Positions 1-6,612 are shown, counted from the first letter of the stretch. The stretch: 7,367 nt of DNA from UBA5336 sp964625835 (GCA_964625835.1 CAZVES010000120.1:1-7367), one strand, 5' to 3'. A program made the numbers and translations. The notes: generated by a model from the sequence alone, not told the origin.

Positions 1-1
1 C

Positions 2-808
2 GCCACGAACCTGGCCGTCACGGCCGCCAGGGCCGGCCGGAGCGTCGGCTACCTGAACTGCGACGTCGAGGAGCCTAATGGGTTTCTGTTCCTCAGGCCG
101 CAGATCATCGAGACGCGGCCGGTGAATGTAAGCATCCCCAAGGTGGACCTCGACAAGTGCAACGGCTGCGGCCAGTGCGGTCGAATCTGCCAATACAGCG
201 CCATCGTGTCCATGAACAAGCAGGTGCTCGTGTTTGCCGAGCTGTGCCATGGCTGTGGGGGTTGCTGGCTGGTCTGCCCGACCGGGGCGATCACCGAATC
301 GCATCGACAGACCGGGCAACTGGAAGTCGGTCGAGCCGGCAGTGTGCACTGCGTCCAGGGGCTGCTCAACATCGGCGAGGCAATGAGCCCCCCGGTGATT
401 GCGGCCGTCAAGGACGTTGCGCCCGACGAGGACATCCTGGTGATTGATTCGCCACCGGGCACGTCGTGCCCGGTCATCGAGAGCGTTCGCGACAGCGATT
501 TCGTGCTGCTGGTGACCGAGCCGACCCCCTTTGGCCTCAATGACCTGAAGTTGGCGGTCGAGATGGTTCGAGCCCTGAAGCTGCCCTTTGCCGTCGTAAT
601 CAATCGCGTCGACGTGGGAGACGGGCAAACCCGGATGTATTGCGAGCGGCAGCAAATCGACGTGCTGGCGGAGATTCCGGACGACCGGGCCGTGGCCGAG
701 GCCTACTCCCGCGGCGAAATGGCATGCGATGCGATTCCGAAATACCGCGAGATTTACGGCGACCTGCTGGAGTCGTTGAACAAGAGAGTTCCTGAACATG
801 CCGGATAG
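2..808 (+). CDS. MinD-superfamily P-loop ATPase with inserted ferredoxin domain (5' partial)
   Basis: The reading frame is open from base 2, so the gene begins upstream of the window and 268 codons are visible. The first visible residues, ATNLAVTAARAG, are what follows the Walker A loop (KGGTGKTT) in MinD/Mrp ATPases, so only about 20 residues including the P-loop are missing. Next come LNCDVEEPN, then two CX2CX2CX3C ferredoxin motifs (Cys codons at 158, 167, 176, 188 and at 245, 254, 263, 275), each typical of a [4Fe-4S] cluster. The ATPase fold resumes with DSPPGTSCPV and LLVTEPTPFGLNDL. Members are soluble ATPases thought to move electrons or Fe-S clusters; the substrate is unknown. The gene is paralogous to the ATPase at 1449-2369. 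A GTG at 122 is internal, because the conserved fold extends upstream of it. Confidence 0.93.
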   Translation, partial: ATNLAVTAARAGRSVGYLNCDVEEPNGFLFLRPQIIETRPVNVSIPKVDLDKCNGCGQCGRICQYSAIVSMNKQVLVFAELCHGCGGCWLVCPTGAITESHRQTGQLEVGRAGSVHCVQGLLNIGEAMSPPVIAAVKDVAPDEDILVIDSPPGTSCPVIESVRDSDFVLLVTEPTPFGLNDLKLAVEMVRALKLPFAVVINRVDVGDGQTRMYCERQQIDVLAEIPDDRAVAEAYSRGEMACDAIPKYREIYGDLLESLNKRVPEHAG

Positions 809-869
809 AGACTCACAAGTCGGAAAGGCATCCTCGACAAGCTGCCCGACCGGGACCTGCCTGCTTTGA
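798..869 (+). CDS. Possible 23-residue cysteine-containing small protein
   Basis: An ATG inside the last codons of the upstream ATPase opens a 23-codon frame that overlaps its stop by 11 bases and ends in TGA four bases before the methyltransferase ATG. The product starts MPDRDSQVGK and ends with SCPTGTCLL, so its two cysteines sit in a C-x4-C arrangement near the C-terminus. A weak purine stretch (AAGAGAG, 782-788) lies about ten bases upstream. The downstream methyltransferase has no visible Shine-Dalgarno site of its own, so translation through this frame would explain how ribosomes reach it. I recognise no family. The frame may be a real small protein, a leader that only couples translation, or chance. 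Confidence 0.35.
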   Translation: MPDRDSQVGKASSTSCPTGTCLL

Positions 870-873
870 TGAC

Positions 874-1440
874 ATGACGAAGAGCATAACGGACAACTTC
901 TATGAGCAGATCAAGCCTCGCCTTCACCGGCGAATCGGACGAGAGGTGCGTCTGGCTCACCGGGTCCTGGACCTCGGCTGTGGCTCGTGCGACCTCGTTC
1001 GCTACCTGGCGGTGGCGTATGGGCAAGAGGTCACCGGTGTGGACATCTCGGATGGCAGCTTTCCCCACCGCCGGCACACGCCCGACGGAAGCCATTACCA
1101 CTGCCTGAAACGAGACGCTGCGTGTCTGAGTTTCGTCGAGGACGGATCGGCCGACGCGGTCGTCAGCATGTGGGCCTTGCACGAGATGGCAAAGCCGGAG
1201 GCGATTCTTCGCGAAGCATCCCGGATCCTGCGGCCGGGAGGCGAGATGTTCATCGTCGACTTCCCTCGTGACTCGCTCGCCCAGCGGCTTTGGAACGAGG
1301 ACTACTATCGCCCCGGCGAAATCCAAGTCTTGCTTCGGGACGTTGGCTTTGAGCAGGTGCGGGGACGGGTAATCGAGCAAGGCCAAGTGATGTGGGCGCG
1401 GGGGTACCGTGCTCACGAGACAGCAGACAAGAAGGGATGA
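874..1440 (+). CDS. Class I SAM-dependent methyltransferase
   Basis: The gene encodes a 188-residue soluble protein with the Rossmann methyltransferase signatures in order: motif I VLDLGCGSCDL at residues 31-41, an acidic strand-2 end GVDIS at 55-59 that should bind the SAM ribose, ADAVVSMWALHEM at 93-105, and the LRPGGE turn at 119-124 before the FIVDF strand. The N-terminal segment NFYEQIKPRLHRRIG is a helical cap. The acceptor substrate cannot be read from the sequence. The gene sits between two paralogous Fe-S ATPases and ends eight bases before the second one, which ties it to that pair. The start at 874 lacks a clear ribosome binding site, but no later in-frame ATG precedes motif I. A tiny upstream frame ends four bases before it and may couple translation. 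Confidence 0.88.
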   Translation: MTKSITDNFYEQIKPRLHRRIGREVRLAHRVLDLGCGSCDLVRYLAVAYGQEVTGVDISDGSFPHRRHTPDGSHYHCLKRDAACLSFVEDGSADAVVSMWALHEMAKPEAILREASRILRPGGEMFIVDFPRDSLAQRLWNEDYYRPGEIQVLLRDVGFEQVRGRVIEQGQVMWARGYRAHETADKKG

Positions 1441-1448
1441 TGAGTTAG

Positions 1449-2369
1449 ATGGCAACCGACGTGAAGGAACTGGTCGTGATCAGCGGCAAGGGCGGGACGG
1501 GCAAGACGTCCATCGTCGCCTCGTTTGCCGCACTGGCCGAGAAGGTCGTGCTGGCCGACTGCGACGTGGACGCGGCCGACCTGCACCTTGTCCTGGAACC
1601 GAAGATCGCCCGCCGGGAGAGCTTCTCCGGCGGCAAGCGGGCGCGGATCAAGAGCGGCCACTGCACCACCTGCGGCAAGTGCGAAGAGCTGTGCCGGTTT
1701 GACGCGATCTACTTCGACGGCCCGGGCAATGACAAATTGGACAAGACCTTCTGCGTCGACCCCATTGCGTGTGAAGGTTGCGGCGTCTGCGCGTGGTTCT
1801 GTGCGGAGGATGCGATCGAGTTCGCCCCGGCCGTCAATGGCGAGTGGTATGTCTCCGACACGCGCCACGGCCCGATGGTCCATGCCAAGCTGGGCATCGC
1901 CGAAGAGAACTCCGGCAAGCTCGTCAGCACCGTTCGCAAGGAGGCCGGGGCAATCGCGCAGCAGCGTGGCCTGGATCTGGTACTGATCGACGGGTCGCCC
2001 GGCATCGGCTGTCCGGTGATCGCTTCCATCACCGGTGCGGACCTGGTGTTGATCGTCACGGAGCCGACGCTCAGCGGCCTGCACGACCTCGGCCGGGTGG
2101 CCGATGTGGCCCGGCACTTCGAGATTCCAGGGATGGTGTGCATCAACAAGTGGGACCTGAACCCTGACCTGGCAGCCGAGATCGAACGCCAGGCTCAAGA
2201 GCGTGGCCTGGGCGTGGCTGGGCGCGTTCGATACGACCGGGCCGTAACCAAGGCCCAGATCCGCAAGCAATCGGTCGTCGAGTACCAGTCCGACGGGTGC
2301 GCCGATGACATCCGAAACGGTTGGGCATGCGTTGAGAACCACCTGAGCACCGGGGGGAAACAAGGATGA
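1449..2369 (+). CDS. MinD-superfamily P-loop ATPase with inserted ferredoxin domain
   Basis: This complete 306-residue protein has a deviant Walker A loop SGKGGTGKTS at residues 12-21, then LADCDVDAADLHL (35-47). An inserted two-cluster ferredoxin domain follows, with CTTCGKCEELC (Cys 72, 75, 78, 82) and CEGCGVCAWFC (Cys 108, 111, 114, 118). After it come DGSPGIGCPV near 181-190 and LIVTEPTLSGLHDL. The lysine just before GGTGK is the signature lysine of dimerising MinD/NifH-type ATPases. Such proteins probably couple ATP hydrolysis to electron or Fe-S cluster delivery; the partner is unknown. It is the second of a paralogous pair in this window (first at 2-808). AAGGGA at 1432-1437 lies 11 bases before the ATG. 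Its stop overlaps the next start in an ATGA. Confidence 0.95.
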   Translation: MATDVKELVVISGKGGTGKTSIVASFAALAEKVVLADCDVDAADLHLVLEPKIARRESFSGGKRARIKSGHCTTCGKCEELCRFDAIYFDGPGNDKLDKTFCVDPIACEGCGVCAWFCAEDAIEFAPAVNGEWYVSDTRHGPMVHAKLGIAEENSGKLVSTVRKEAGAIAQQRGLDLVLIDGSPGIGCPVIASITGADLVLIVTEPTLSGLHDLGRVADVARHFEIPGMVCINKWDLNPDLAAEIERQAQERGLGVAGRVRYDRAVTKAQIRKQSVVEYQSDGCADDIRNGWACVENHLSTGGKQG

Positions 2370-2986
2370 ATGACACGGTGTCAAGACAAGTCGGCAACCG
2401 TACACCCTTGGTGTTGGGAATCGCCGGTTCCGCGCGCAAAGAGGGCAACTCCGCAAGCCTGCTGCGACGAGTGCTGAACGGCCTGAATGGCGACTTCAGA
2501 ACGGAACTCGTGTTCCTCGCGGACATCGAGATTCGTCCATGTGCCGGATGTCACTACTGCCAGAAGAAAGGCGCATGCTGCGTCAGGGACGGGATGGCGG
2601 CGCTCTACTCGAAGCTTATTGAGGCAGATGTAATTCTGCTGGCGTCCCCGGCATACATGGGCGGCATCGCCTCGCGCATGCAGGCGTTCATGGAGAGAAC
2701 CTGGCCGCTGCGGAAGGGGCAACTGGCGGGCAAACTCGCAAGCTACATCGTGACGGGACGAAGGCGGATCGGTATGGCCACCGGGGTGATGGATGAGTAC
2801 TTCACGCGACTCGGTGTGACCAAGCTCCCTGGAGTGCTTGGATTCGGCTTCGAACCAGGCGGAGTCGAGCAGGATGGGGAAGTATTGGCAAAGGCCGAAC
2901 GGCTTGCGGCAGACGTCGGTGACCTGCTGAGGACGAAGGTTGCCCCAGAACGCACAATGGTTGCCGCTTCGGTGCACAAGGAATGA
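2366..2986 (+). CDS. Iron-sulfur flavoprotein of the NADPH-dependent FMN reductase fold
   Basis: This 206-residue protein has a flavodoxin-like fold. GIAGSARKEGNSASL (18-32) is the FMN phosphate-binding loop of the family, and ASPAYMGGIASRMQAFMER (93-111) is the second flavin-contacting segment. Between them lies CAGCHYCQKKGACC, a C59-x2-C62-x2-C65-x5-C71 motif matching the compact CX2CX2CX4-7C [4Fe-4S] motif of the iron-sulfur flavoprotein (Isf) family known from methanogens and anaerobic bacteria. Isf proteins are dimers that pass electrons between ferredoxin and oxidants through a cluster and FMN. Here the partner could be the neighbouring Fe-S ATPases (inference). Start and stop are both shared with the neighbours through ATGA overlaps. 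A G-rich stretch at 2352-2358 gives a ribosome site seven bases from the ATG. Confidence 0.9.
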   Translation: MNDTVSRQVGNRTPLVLGIAGSARKEGNSASLLRRVLNGLNGDFRTELVFLADIEIRPCAGCHYCQKKGACCVRDGMAALYSKLIEADVILLASPAYMGGIASRMQAFMERTWPLRKGQLAGKLASYIVTGRRRIGMATGVMDEYFTRLGVTKLPGVLGFGFEPGGVEQDGEVLAKAERLAADVGDLLRTKVAPERTMVAASVHKE

Positions 2987-3648
2987 ACGAACGATCCCCA
3001 TCATCGCGTCGCACTGCATGCATCTGCTGCAATGGAGAGCTGCGCGGATTCCCTCGGGCAAGGGAGCTTGCGGCCGGCGCGGACATGCTCATCGCCGCAG
3101 ATGATGGGGCTGACCATATCCAGGCACTGGGCTTGAAGCCGCATGCCATTATCGGCGACATGGATTCCCTTCGCGAAGACCCTTGGCCGGAAGACAAAGG
3201 CATCCAGCGAATAAGGCTGTCGCCGGACAAGGACAAGTGTGACGGCGAATGTGCTGTCGAGTGGGCCTTTGAGCATGGAGGCAGCAAGGTGCTGCTCCTG
3301 GCGGCCTGGGGTGGACGCGTAGACCAGTCGCTGGGTAACTGCGCCCTCTTGATGCGCTATCCAGAGAAACTGGCCCTGTGGGAAGATGGCATCCTGGTCG
3401 TGGCAATGAGCGCGGGGCAAAAGTCGGTTTTGCCTGTGGCTGTCGGAACGACAGTGTCGATCATCTCGGTTCAGCCGGACACGCATATTCGCACCGACGG
3501 CCTGACCTACGGGTTGAACGGCGAGCCGCTCCGATCAGCCACCCACGGGATGAGTAACACGGCAATGGCCGCCCGTCCGGTTGTGTCAGTCGTCAACGGC
3601 GCGGCGCTCGTGTGCATGGAAGGCGGTGAGACATGGCTGAACGAATGA
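2983..3648 (+). CDS. Thiamine pyrophosphokinase-like protein
   Basis: The 221-residue protein matches the order of bacterial thiamine pyrophosphokinase motifs: CNGEL near the start, AADDGADHIQALGLKPHAIIGDMDSL (38-63), DKDKCDGE (82-89), LLLAAWGGRVDQSLGN (104-119), and the C-terminal half with GLTYGLNGEPL and HGMSNTA. The family transfers pyrophosphate from ATP to thiamine, giving the cofactor TPP. Two usual signature residues differ: the KDxTD motif has Cys86 in place of Thr, and GGRxDH has Gln115 in place of His, while the metal-binding Asp residues remain. The enzyme may be active with changed preference or repurposed. No other thiamine pathway enzyme is in view, but a YkoF-like thiamine-binding domain lies two genes downstream. 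The start overlaps the previous stop as ATGA, with weak GGTG at 2971-2974. Confidence 0.82.
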   Translation: MNERSPSSRRTACICCNGELRGFPRARELAAGADMLIAADDGADHIQALGLKPHAIIGDMDSLREDPWPEDKGIQRIRLSPDKDKCDGECAVEWAFEHGGSKVLLLAAWGGRVDQSLGNCALLMRYPEKLALWEDGILVVAMSAGQKSVLPVAVGTTVSIISVQPDTHIRTDGLTYGLNGEPLRSATHGMSNTAMAARPVVSVVNGAALVCMEGGETWLNE

Positions 3649-4328
3649 CTCGCCATGCCGGGAGCCTGTTCGACTTCGGGCCGATGGCCTGCGAGTATGA
3701 CCGCTGGTATGACACGCCGGCCGGCCAGGCCCATGACCGTGTGCAGAAGGGCGACGTGCGGCGGCTTCTCCGTCCAGCCTCGGCCGGGCAGGCCTTGCTT
3801 GACGTGGGGTGCGGCACGGGGCACTGGAGTGGGTTCTTTGCTGAGATGGGCTACACAGTTACGGGAGTCGATGTGGCCCCTGCGATGATCGAGGTCGCCC
3901 GGTCGGCCGTGCCCCAATGCACATTCCAGGTCGCGGATGCCCACCAATTGCCGTTCGACGACGATACGTTCGATGTTGTGGCCTCTATGGCGACGCTGGA
4001 GTTTCTGCCCGATCAGGCCGCAGCCATTCAGGAGATGGCCCGTTGTGCCCGGAAACATGGGCGACTGCTGCTCGGCACGCTCAATCGCCTTGCCCCGCTG
4101 AATCAACATCGCCTCGCCAAAGGCAAACCGCCGTACTCAGCCGCACACCTTCTTTCACCGAACGAACTGCGGAGCTTGTTGGCCCCACTGGGTCGCATTC
4201 GGATGGTCGGATCGTCACCTCCGGAACATGGTCACCGGCTGCCATTGCCCAAGCGCGTCGCGGGGCGTCTCGCCGGGCTGCGGGGTAATTTCAACGGCCC
4301 CTTTATCGTCGCGGAGGTGCGCCTATGA
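3633..4328 (+). CDS. Class I SAM-dependent methyltransferase (Methyltransf_11 type)
   Basis: This is a 231-residue soluble methyltransferase. Motif I is LLDVGCGTGHWSG at residues 55-67, the ribose-binding acidic residue lies in TGVDVAPAMIEVA (77-89), the adenine-side segment is VADAHQLPFDDDTFDVVASM (100-119), and a core strand with GRLLLGTLN follows. The N-terminal FDFGPMACEYDRWYDTP resembles small-molecule methyltransferases of the UbiE/Methyltransf_11 group, whose acceptors cannot be inferred from the core. The start at 3633 overlaps the TPK-like gene by 16 bases and has GGAAGG at 3618-3623, nine bases upstream. The alternative ATG at 3645 overlaps the stop as ATGA but has no comparable ribosome site. 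It is not close to the methyltransferase at 874-1440, so it is probably not a recent duplicate. Confidence 0.9.
   Translation: MAERMTRHAGSLFDFGPMACEYDRWYDTPAGQAHDRVQKGDVRRLLRPASAGQALLDVGCGTGHWSGFFAEMGYTVTGVDVAPAMIEVARSAVPQCTFQVADAHQLPFDDDTFDVVASMATLEFLPDQAAAIQEMARCARKHGRLLLGTLNRLAPLNQHRLAKGKPPYSAAHLLSPNELRSLLAPLGRIRMVGSSPPEHGHRLPLPKRVAGRLAGLRGNFNGPFIVAEVRL
4313..4319 (+). promoter_or_regulatory. Strong Shine-Dalgarno site for the YkoF-like gene
   Basis: GGAGGTG lies five bases before ATG 4325, inside the end of the upstream methyltransferase. It fixes this start and shows the small domain protein is translated in its own right, not only by read-through. Confidence 0.8.
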
Positions 4329-4612
4329 ACGTGCAGGCCGAGATCAGCCTCTACCCGTTGCGAACCGCCGATCTTGGGAATGCCATCGAAGCGTTTATCA
4401 GGGATCTTAAGGCCGCCGGTTTGACGGTCCAGCCGGGCAACATGAGCAGCATCGTATCGGGCGATGTCAGCGCGGTGTTCTCGACCATGGGCGCGGCCTT
4501 CGCCGCAGCTGCCGAGGACAGCCAGGTTGTGCTGGTGATGAAGGTGTCGAACGCCTGTCCGGTTGTACAGGCTCCTTTGGAACCGGGTGATCCGCAAGAA
4601 AGGAATGCATAA
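4325..4612 (+). CDS. YkoF-like thiamine/hydroxymethylpyrimidine-binding domain protein
   Basis: The gene encodes a 95-residue single-domain protein. EISLYPL at 6-12, MSSIVSGD at 40-47, and KVSNACP at 73-79 fit the YkoF/thiamine-binding protein (ferredoxin-like alpha/beta) pattern. In Bacillus subtilis YkoF two such domains are fused, bind thiamine or its pyrimidine HMP, and accompany an ECF-type transporter. Here only one domain is present, so two or more chains would have to assemble, and no transporter is in view. The start overlaps the methyltransferase stop as ATGA and has a strong GGAGGTG (4313-4319) five bases upstream. Together with the TPK-like gene this makes two thiamine-linked folds in one operon. 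Ligand identity is inference from family. Confidence 0.8.
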   Translation: MNVQAEISLYPLRTADLGNAIEAFIRDLKAAGLTVQPGNMSSIVSGDVSAVFSTMGAAFAAAAEDSQVVLVMKVSNACPVVQAPLEPGDPQERNA

Positions 4613-4616
4613 GAAC

Positions 4617-5786
4617 ATGGCACCAGACCCGCTGACTCCCTACGGCAATCGGCCGATGGTGACGCCCATCGTCAACGCCGTGAACTACGAATACCTGTCG
4701 TTTGAGGTCCTTCGTCAGATCACCGACGGGGAGATCGACGGCTACACCTATCACCGCGACGACAACCCGACCGTCCGCGAGGTCGAGCAACGGGTCGCCG
4801 AGTTGGAAGGCGCAGAGGACTGCGTAGTGTGCACCACCGGCATGGCCGCCTGCACGATGGTCTACTTGACCTATCTCAAGGCCGGCGATCATCTGATCAT
4901 CTTCCACGACACCTATGGAGCCAACTACAAGGTCTCGCTGATCCTGGAACGGTTGGGCGTGCAGATCAGCTGGCTGAACGCCGATGAGGCCGTCCAGATC
5001 GGCGACCATGTTCGGCCTAACACGCGGATGATCTTCCTGGAGACGCCCACCAATCCGCTCTGCAAGGTCATCGACATCGCCGCTATCCGCAAGGCGGCGG
5101 ATGCCATCGGGGCGATGGTCATCGTCGACAACACGTTCGCCACGCCGTACCACCAGAACCCGCTTGCGCTCGGGGCTGATCTCGTGGTTCATAGCGCCAC
5201 AAAGGCCCTTGGCGGCCACAACGACCTGATGGCCGGCGCGATTGCGGGTTCCAAGGAGCATTACAACCGGCTGTGGTTCACCCGCCAGGCCATTGGCACG
5301 ACGCTCGACGCCTACTCGGCGTTCTTGCTGGATCGCGGCCTGAAAACCTTCGAGCTGCGCGCCCGGGCCATGGCGGATGGGGCCCAGAAGGTCGCGGAAT
5401 TACTGACAGAACACCCCAAGATCACCCGACTGTCCTATCCGGGCCTGGAAAGCCATTTGGGGCACGAGGTCGCCGCCCGCCAGATGCATCGGGGGTTCGG
5501 CGGTATGCTTGCCTTCGACGTCGGGGAGGACGAAGAGGACGCCAAGCGATTCATCGCCGCCCTCAAGACGATCTATCACGCCGTCAGCCTCGGGGCGACG
5601 GAGTCGCTCATTTGCATTCCATACCTGACGACCATGCTTTACCTGCCGCAGGAACGGCGAACGACCTTCGGCGTGCGCAAGAATACCGTCCGCCTGTCCA
5701 TTGGCATCGAGCCTCCGGAGAAGCTGATCAAGGACATCAAGCAGGCGCTCGCCTGCGTGGCGCAGGGGGTGACGCCCAATGGCTGA
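4617..5786 (+). CDS. PLP-dependent trans-sulfuration family enzyme (cystathionine gamma-synthase/lyase-like)
   Basis: This 389-residue protein belongs to the Cys/Met metabolism PLP family. Seen in order: LTPYGNRPMVTPI, YTYHRDDNPTVREVEQRVAELEGAE, the phosphate-binding TTGMAA, ETPTNP, VDNTFATPYHQNPLALGADLVVHSATK with Lys196 as the Schiff-base lysine, then GGHND, and the C-terminal VRLSIGIEPPEKLIKDIKQAL. The family covers cystathionine gamma-synthase, gamma-lyase, O-acetylhomoserine sulfhydrylase and methionine gamma-lyase. The cysteine that marks classical methionine gamma-lyases after the DTYG motif is Ala here, so that assignment is not favoured. The usual MTH segment near the C-terminus reads TTMLYLP, which is unusual. 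The reaction is left open. ATG 4617 was preferred because AGGA at 4601-4604 touches the other ATG at 4605; the spacing from 4617 is 12 bases. Confidence 0.9.
   Translation: MAPDPLTPYGNRPMVTPIVNAVNYEYLSFEVLRQITDGEIDGYTYHRDDNPTVREVEQRVAELEGAEDCVVCTTGMAACTMVYLTYLKAGDHLIIFHDTYGANYKVSLILERLGVQISWLNADEAVQIGDHVRPNTRMIFLETPTNPLCKVIDIAAIRKAADAIGAMVIVDNTFATPYHQNPLALGADLVVHSATKALGGHNDLMAGAIAGSKEHYNRLWFTRQAIGTTLDAYSAFLLDRGLKTFELRARAMADGAQKVAELLTEHPKITRLSYPGLESHLGHEVAARQMHRGFGGMLAFDVGEDEEDAKRFIAALKTIYHAVSLGATESLICIPYLTTMLYLPQERRTTFGVRKNTVRLSIGIEPPEKLIKDIKQALACVAQGVTPNG
5764..5771 (+). promoter_or_regulatory. Shine-Dalgarno site for the MBL-fold gene
   Basis: AGGGGGTG ends seven bases before ATG 5779, inside the PLP enzyme gene. 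It supports the 5779 start over any later codon despite the eight-base overlap. Confidence 0.65.
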
Positions 5787-6612
5787 GGGACGAATCACGG
5801 TTCTGGTCGAGAACACCGCCGGTGGGCGCGGGTTGCTGGGCGAGCACGGCCTGTCGTTCTGGATCGAGTGGAACGACAAGCGTTTCCTGTTTGACACGGG
5901 CCAGGGGCACGTTCTGCTCAATAACGCCAGGCGGTTGGGCATCGCGCTCGAAAACATGGATGCCGTGGTCTTGAGCCATGGCCATTACGACCACATCGGC
6001 GGTCTGGGCGAGGTCCTGCGGAACTCGCGGGCCACGATCGTCTATGCACACCCGGCCGCGTTCGAGGCCAAGTACGCCCGAAATCCTGACGGCAGCGCCC
6101 GCGATGTGGGCATGCCGGGCCTGGATGAGGAGATGATCCGCGACATGGCCGAACTCGTGCTGGTAGAAGAGCCGGTCAAGCTGTGCTGTGGCCTGCATCT
6201 GACCGGGCCGGTGCCGCGAACGACCGATTTTGAGGATACGGGCGGAGCGTTCTTCAAAGATTGCGCATGTGTAGAGCCGGACCCGCTTGTGGACGACCAG
6301 GCCGCTTTCGTCGAGACACCGGCCGGCACGATCGTGATCCTCGGCTGTGCGCATGCGGGCGTAATCAACACACTCCGGTATGTGCAGGAACTCACCGACG
6401 GCAGAGGGATCCACACGGTTCTGGGCGGAATGCACCTCCGGCATGCCGGTCCAGAGCGGATGGACAAGACCGTGGGCGAGCTACGCCGCCTGAACGTGCA
6501 GCGTCTGCTGCCATGCCACTGCACCGGATTTGAGGCGGCGGCCCGGATGTGGAGCGAGTTCCCCGGACGATGTGCCTCCTGCCCGGTAGGCAGCGTGGTA
6601 GACGTCCCATAA
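5779..6612 (+). CDS. MBL-fold metallo-hydrolase (COG1237 type)
   Basis: The 277-residue protein has the metallo-beta-lactamase metal motif SHGHYDH (His67, His69, Asp71, His72), then HP at 91, a DDQAAFVETPAGTIVILGCAHAG segment with His192, GGMHL (His219), and PCHCTG (His247). Ordering and spacing match the COG1237 family, often annotated as 7,8-dihydropterin-6-yl-methyl-aminobenzene phosphate synthase-like because of a methanopterin-pathway relative. That annotation is usually transferred and the substrate here is unknown. Cysteines are frequent in the second half (Cys136, 137, 162, 164, 190, 246, 248, 265, 268), including CASC near the C-terminus. The start overlaps the PLP gene by eight bases with AGGGGGTG at 5764-5771. 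The TAA stop shares a base with the next small ATG. Confidence 0.9.
   Translation: MAEGRITVLVENTAGGRGLLGEHGLSFWIEWNDKRFLFDTGQGHVLLNNARRLGIALENMDAVVLSHGHYDHIGGLGEVLRNSRATIVYAHPAAFEAKYARNPDGSARDVGMPGLDEEMIRDMAELVLVEEPVKLCCGLHLTGPVPRTTDFEDTGGAFFKDCACVEPDPLVDDQAAFVETPAGTIVILGCAHAGVINTLRYVQELTDGRGIHTVLGGMHLRHAGPERMDKTVGELRRLNVQRLLPCHCTGFEAAARMWSEFPGRCASCPVGSVVDVP

Noticed and set aside
122..808. GTG at 122 as the start of the first gene
   Set aside because: The frame is open to base 2 and the upstream residues fit the MinD fold after the P-loop, so the gene simply begins outside the window.
843..860. CCCG-AC-CGGG inverted repeat before the methyltransferase as a terminator
   Set aside because: The stem is four bases with a two-base gap and has no T-run, so it cannot act as an intrinsic terminator.
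867..869. In-frame TGA codons of the tiny ORFs read as selenocysteine
   Set aside because: Reading through any of the three TGA codons adds only a few residues before another stop, or unrelated sequence, and no SECIS-like hairpin is evident.
1413..2456. Long open frame on the minus strand opposite the second ATPase
   Set aside because: The + strand has a full set of ATPase and ferredoxin motifs; the minus-strand product shows no family signature and is a codon-bias shadow.
3645..3648. ATG 3645 (ATGA overlap) as the second methyltransferase start
   Set aside because: ATG 3633 has GGAAGG nine bases upstream, while 3645 has no comparable site. The difference is only four residues.
4563..4616. 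TTG 4563 or ATG 4605 as the start of the PLP enzyme
   Set aside because: TTG 4563 lacks a ribosome site and would add a non-family leader. ATG 4605 directly abuts the AGGA stretch. ATG 4617 fits better, although its spacing is a little long.
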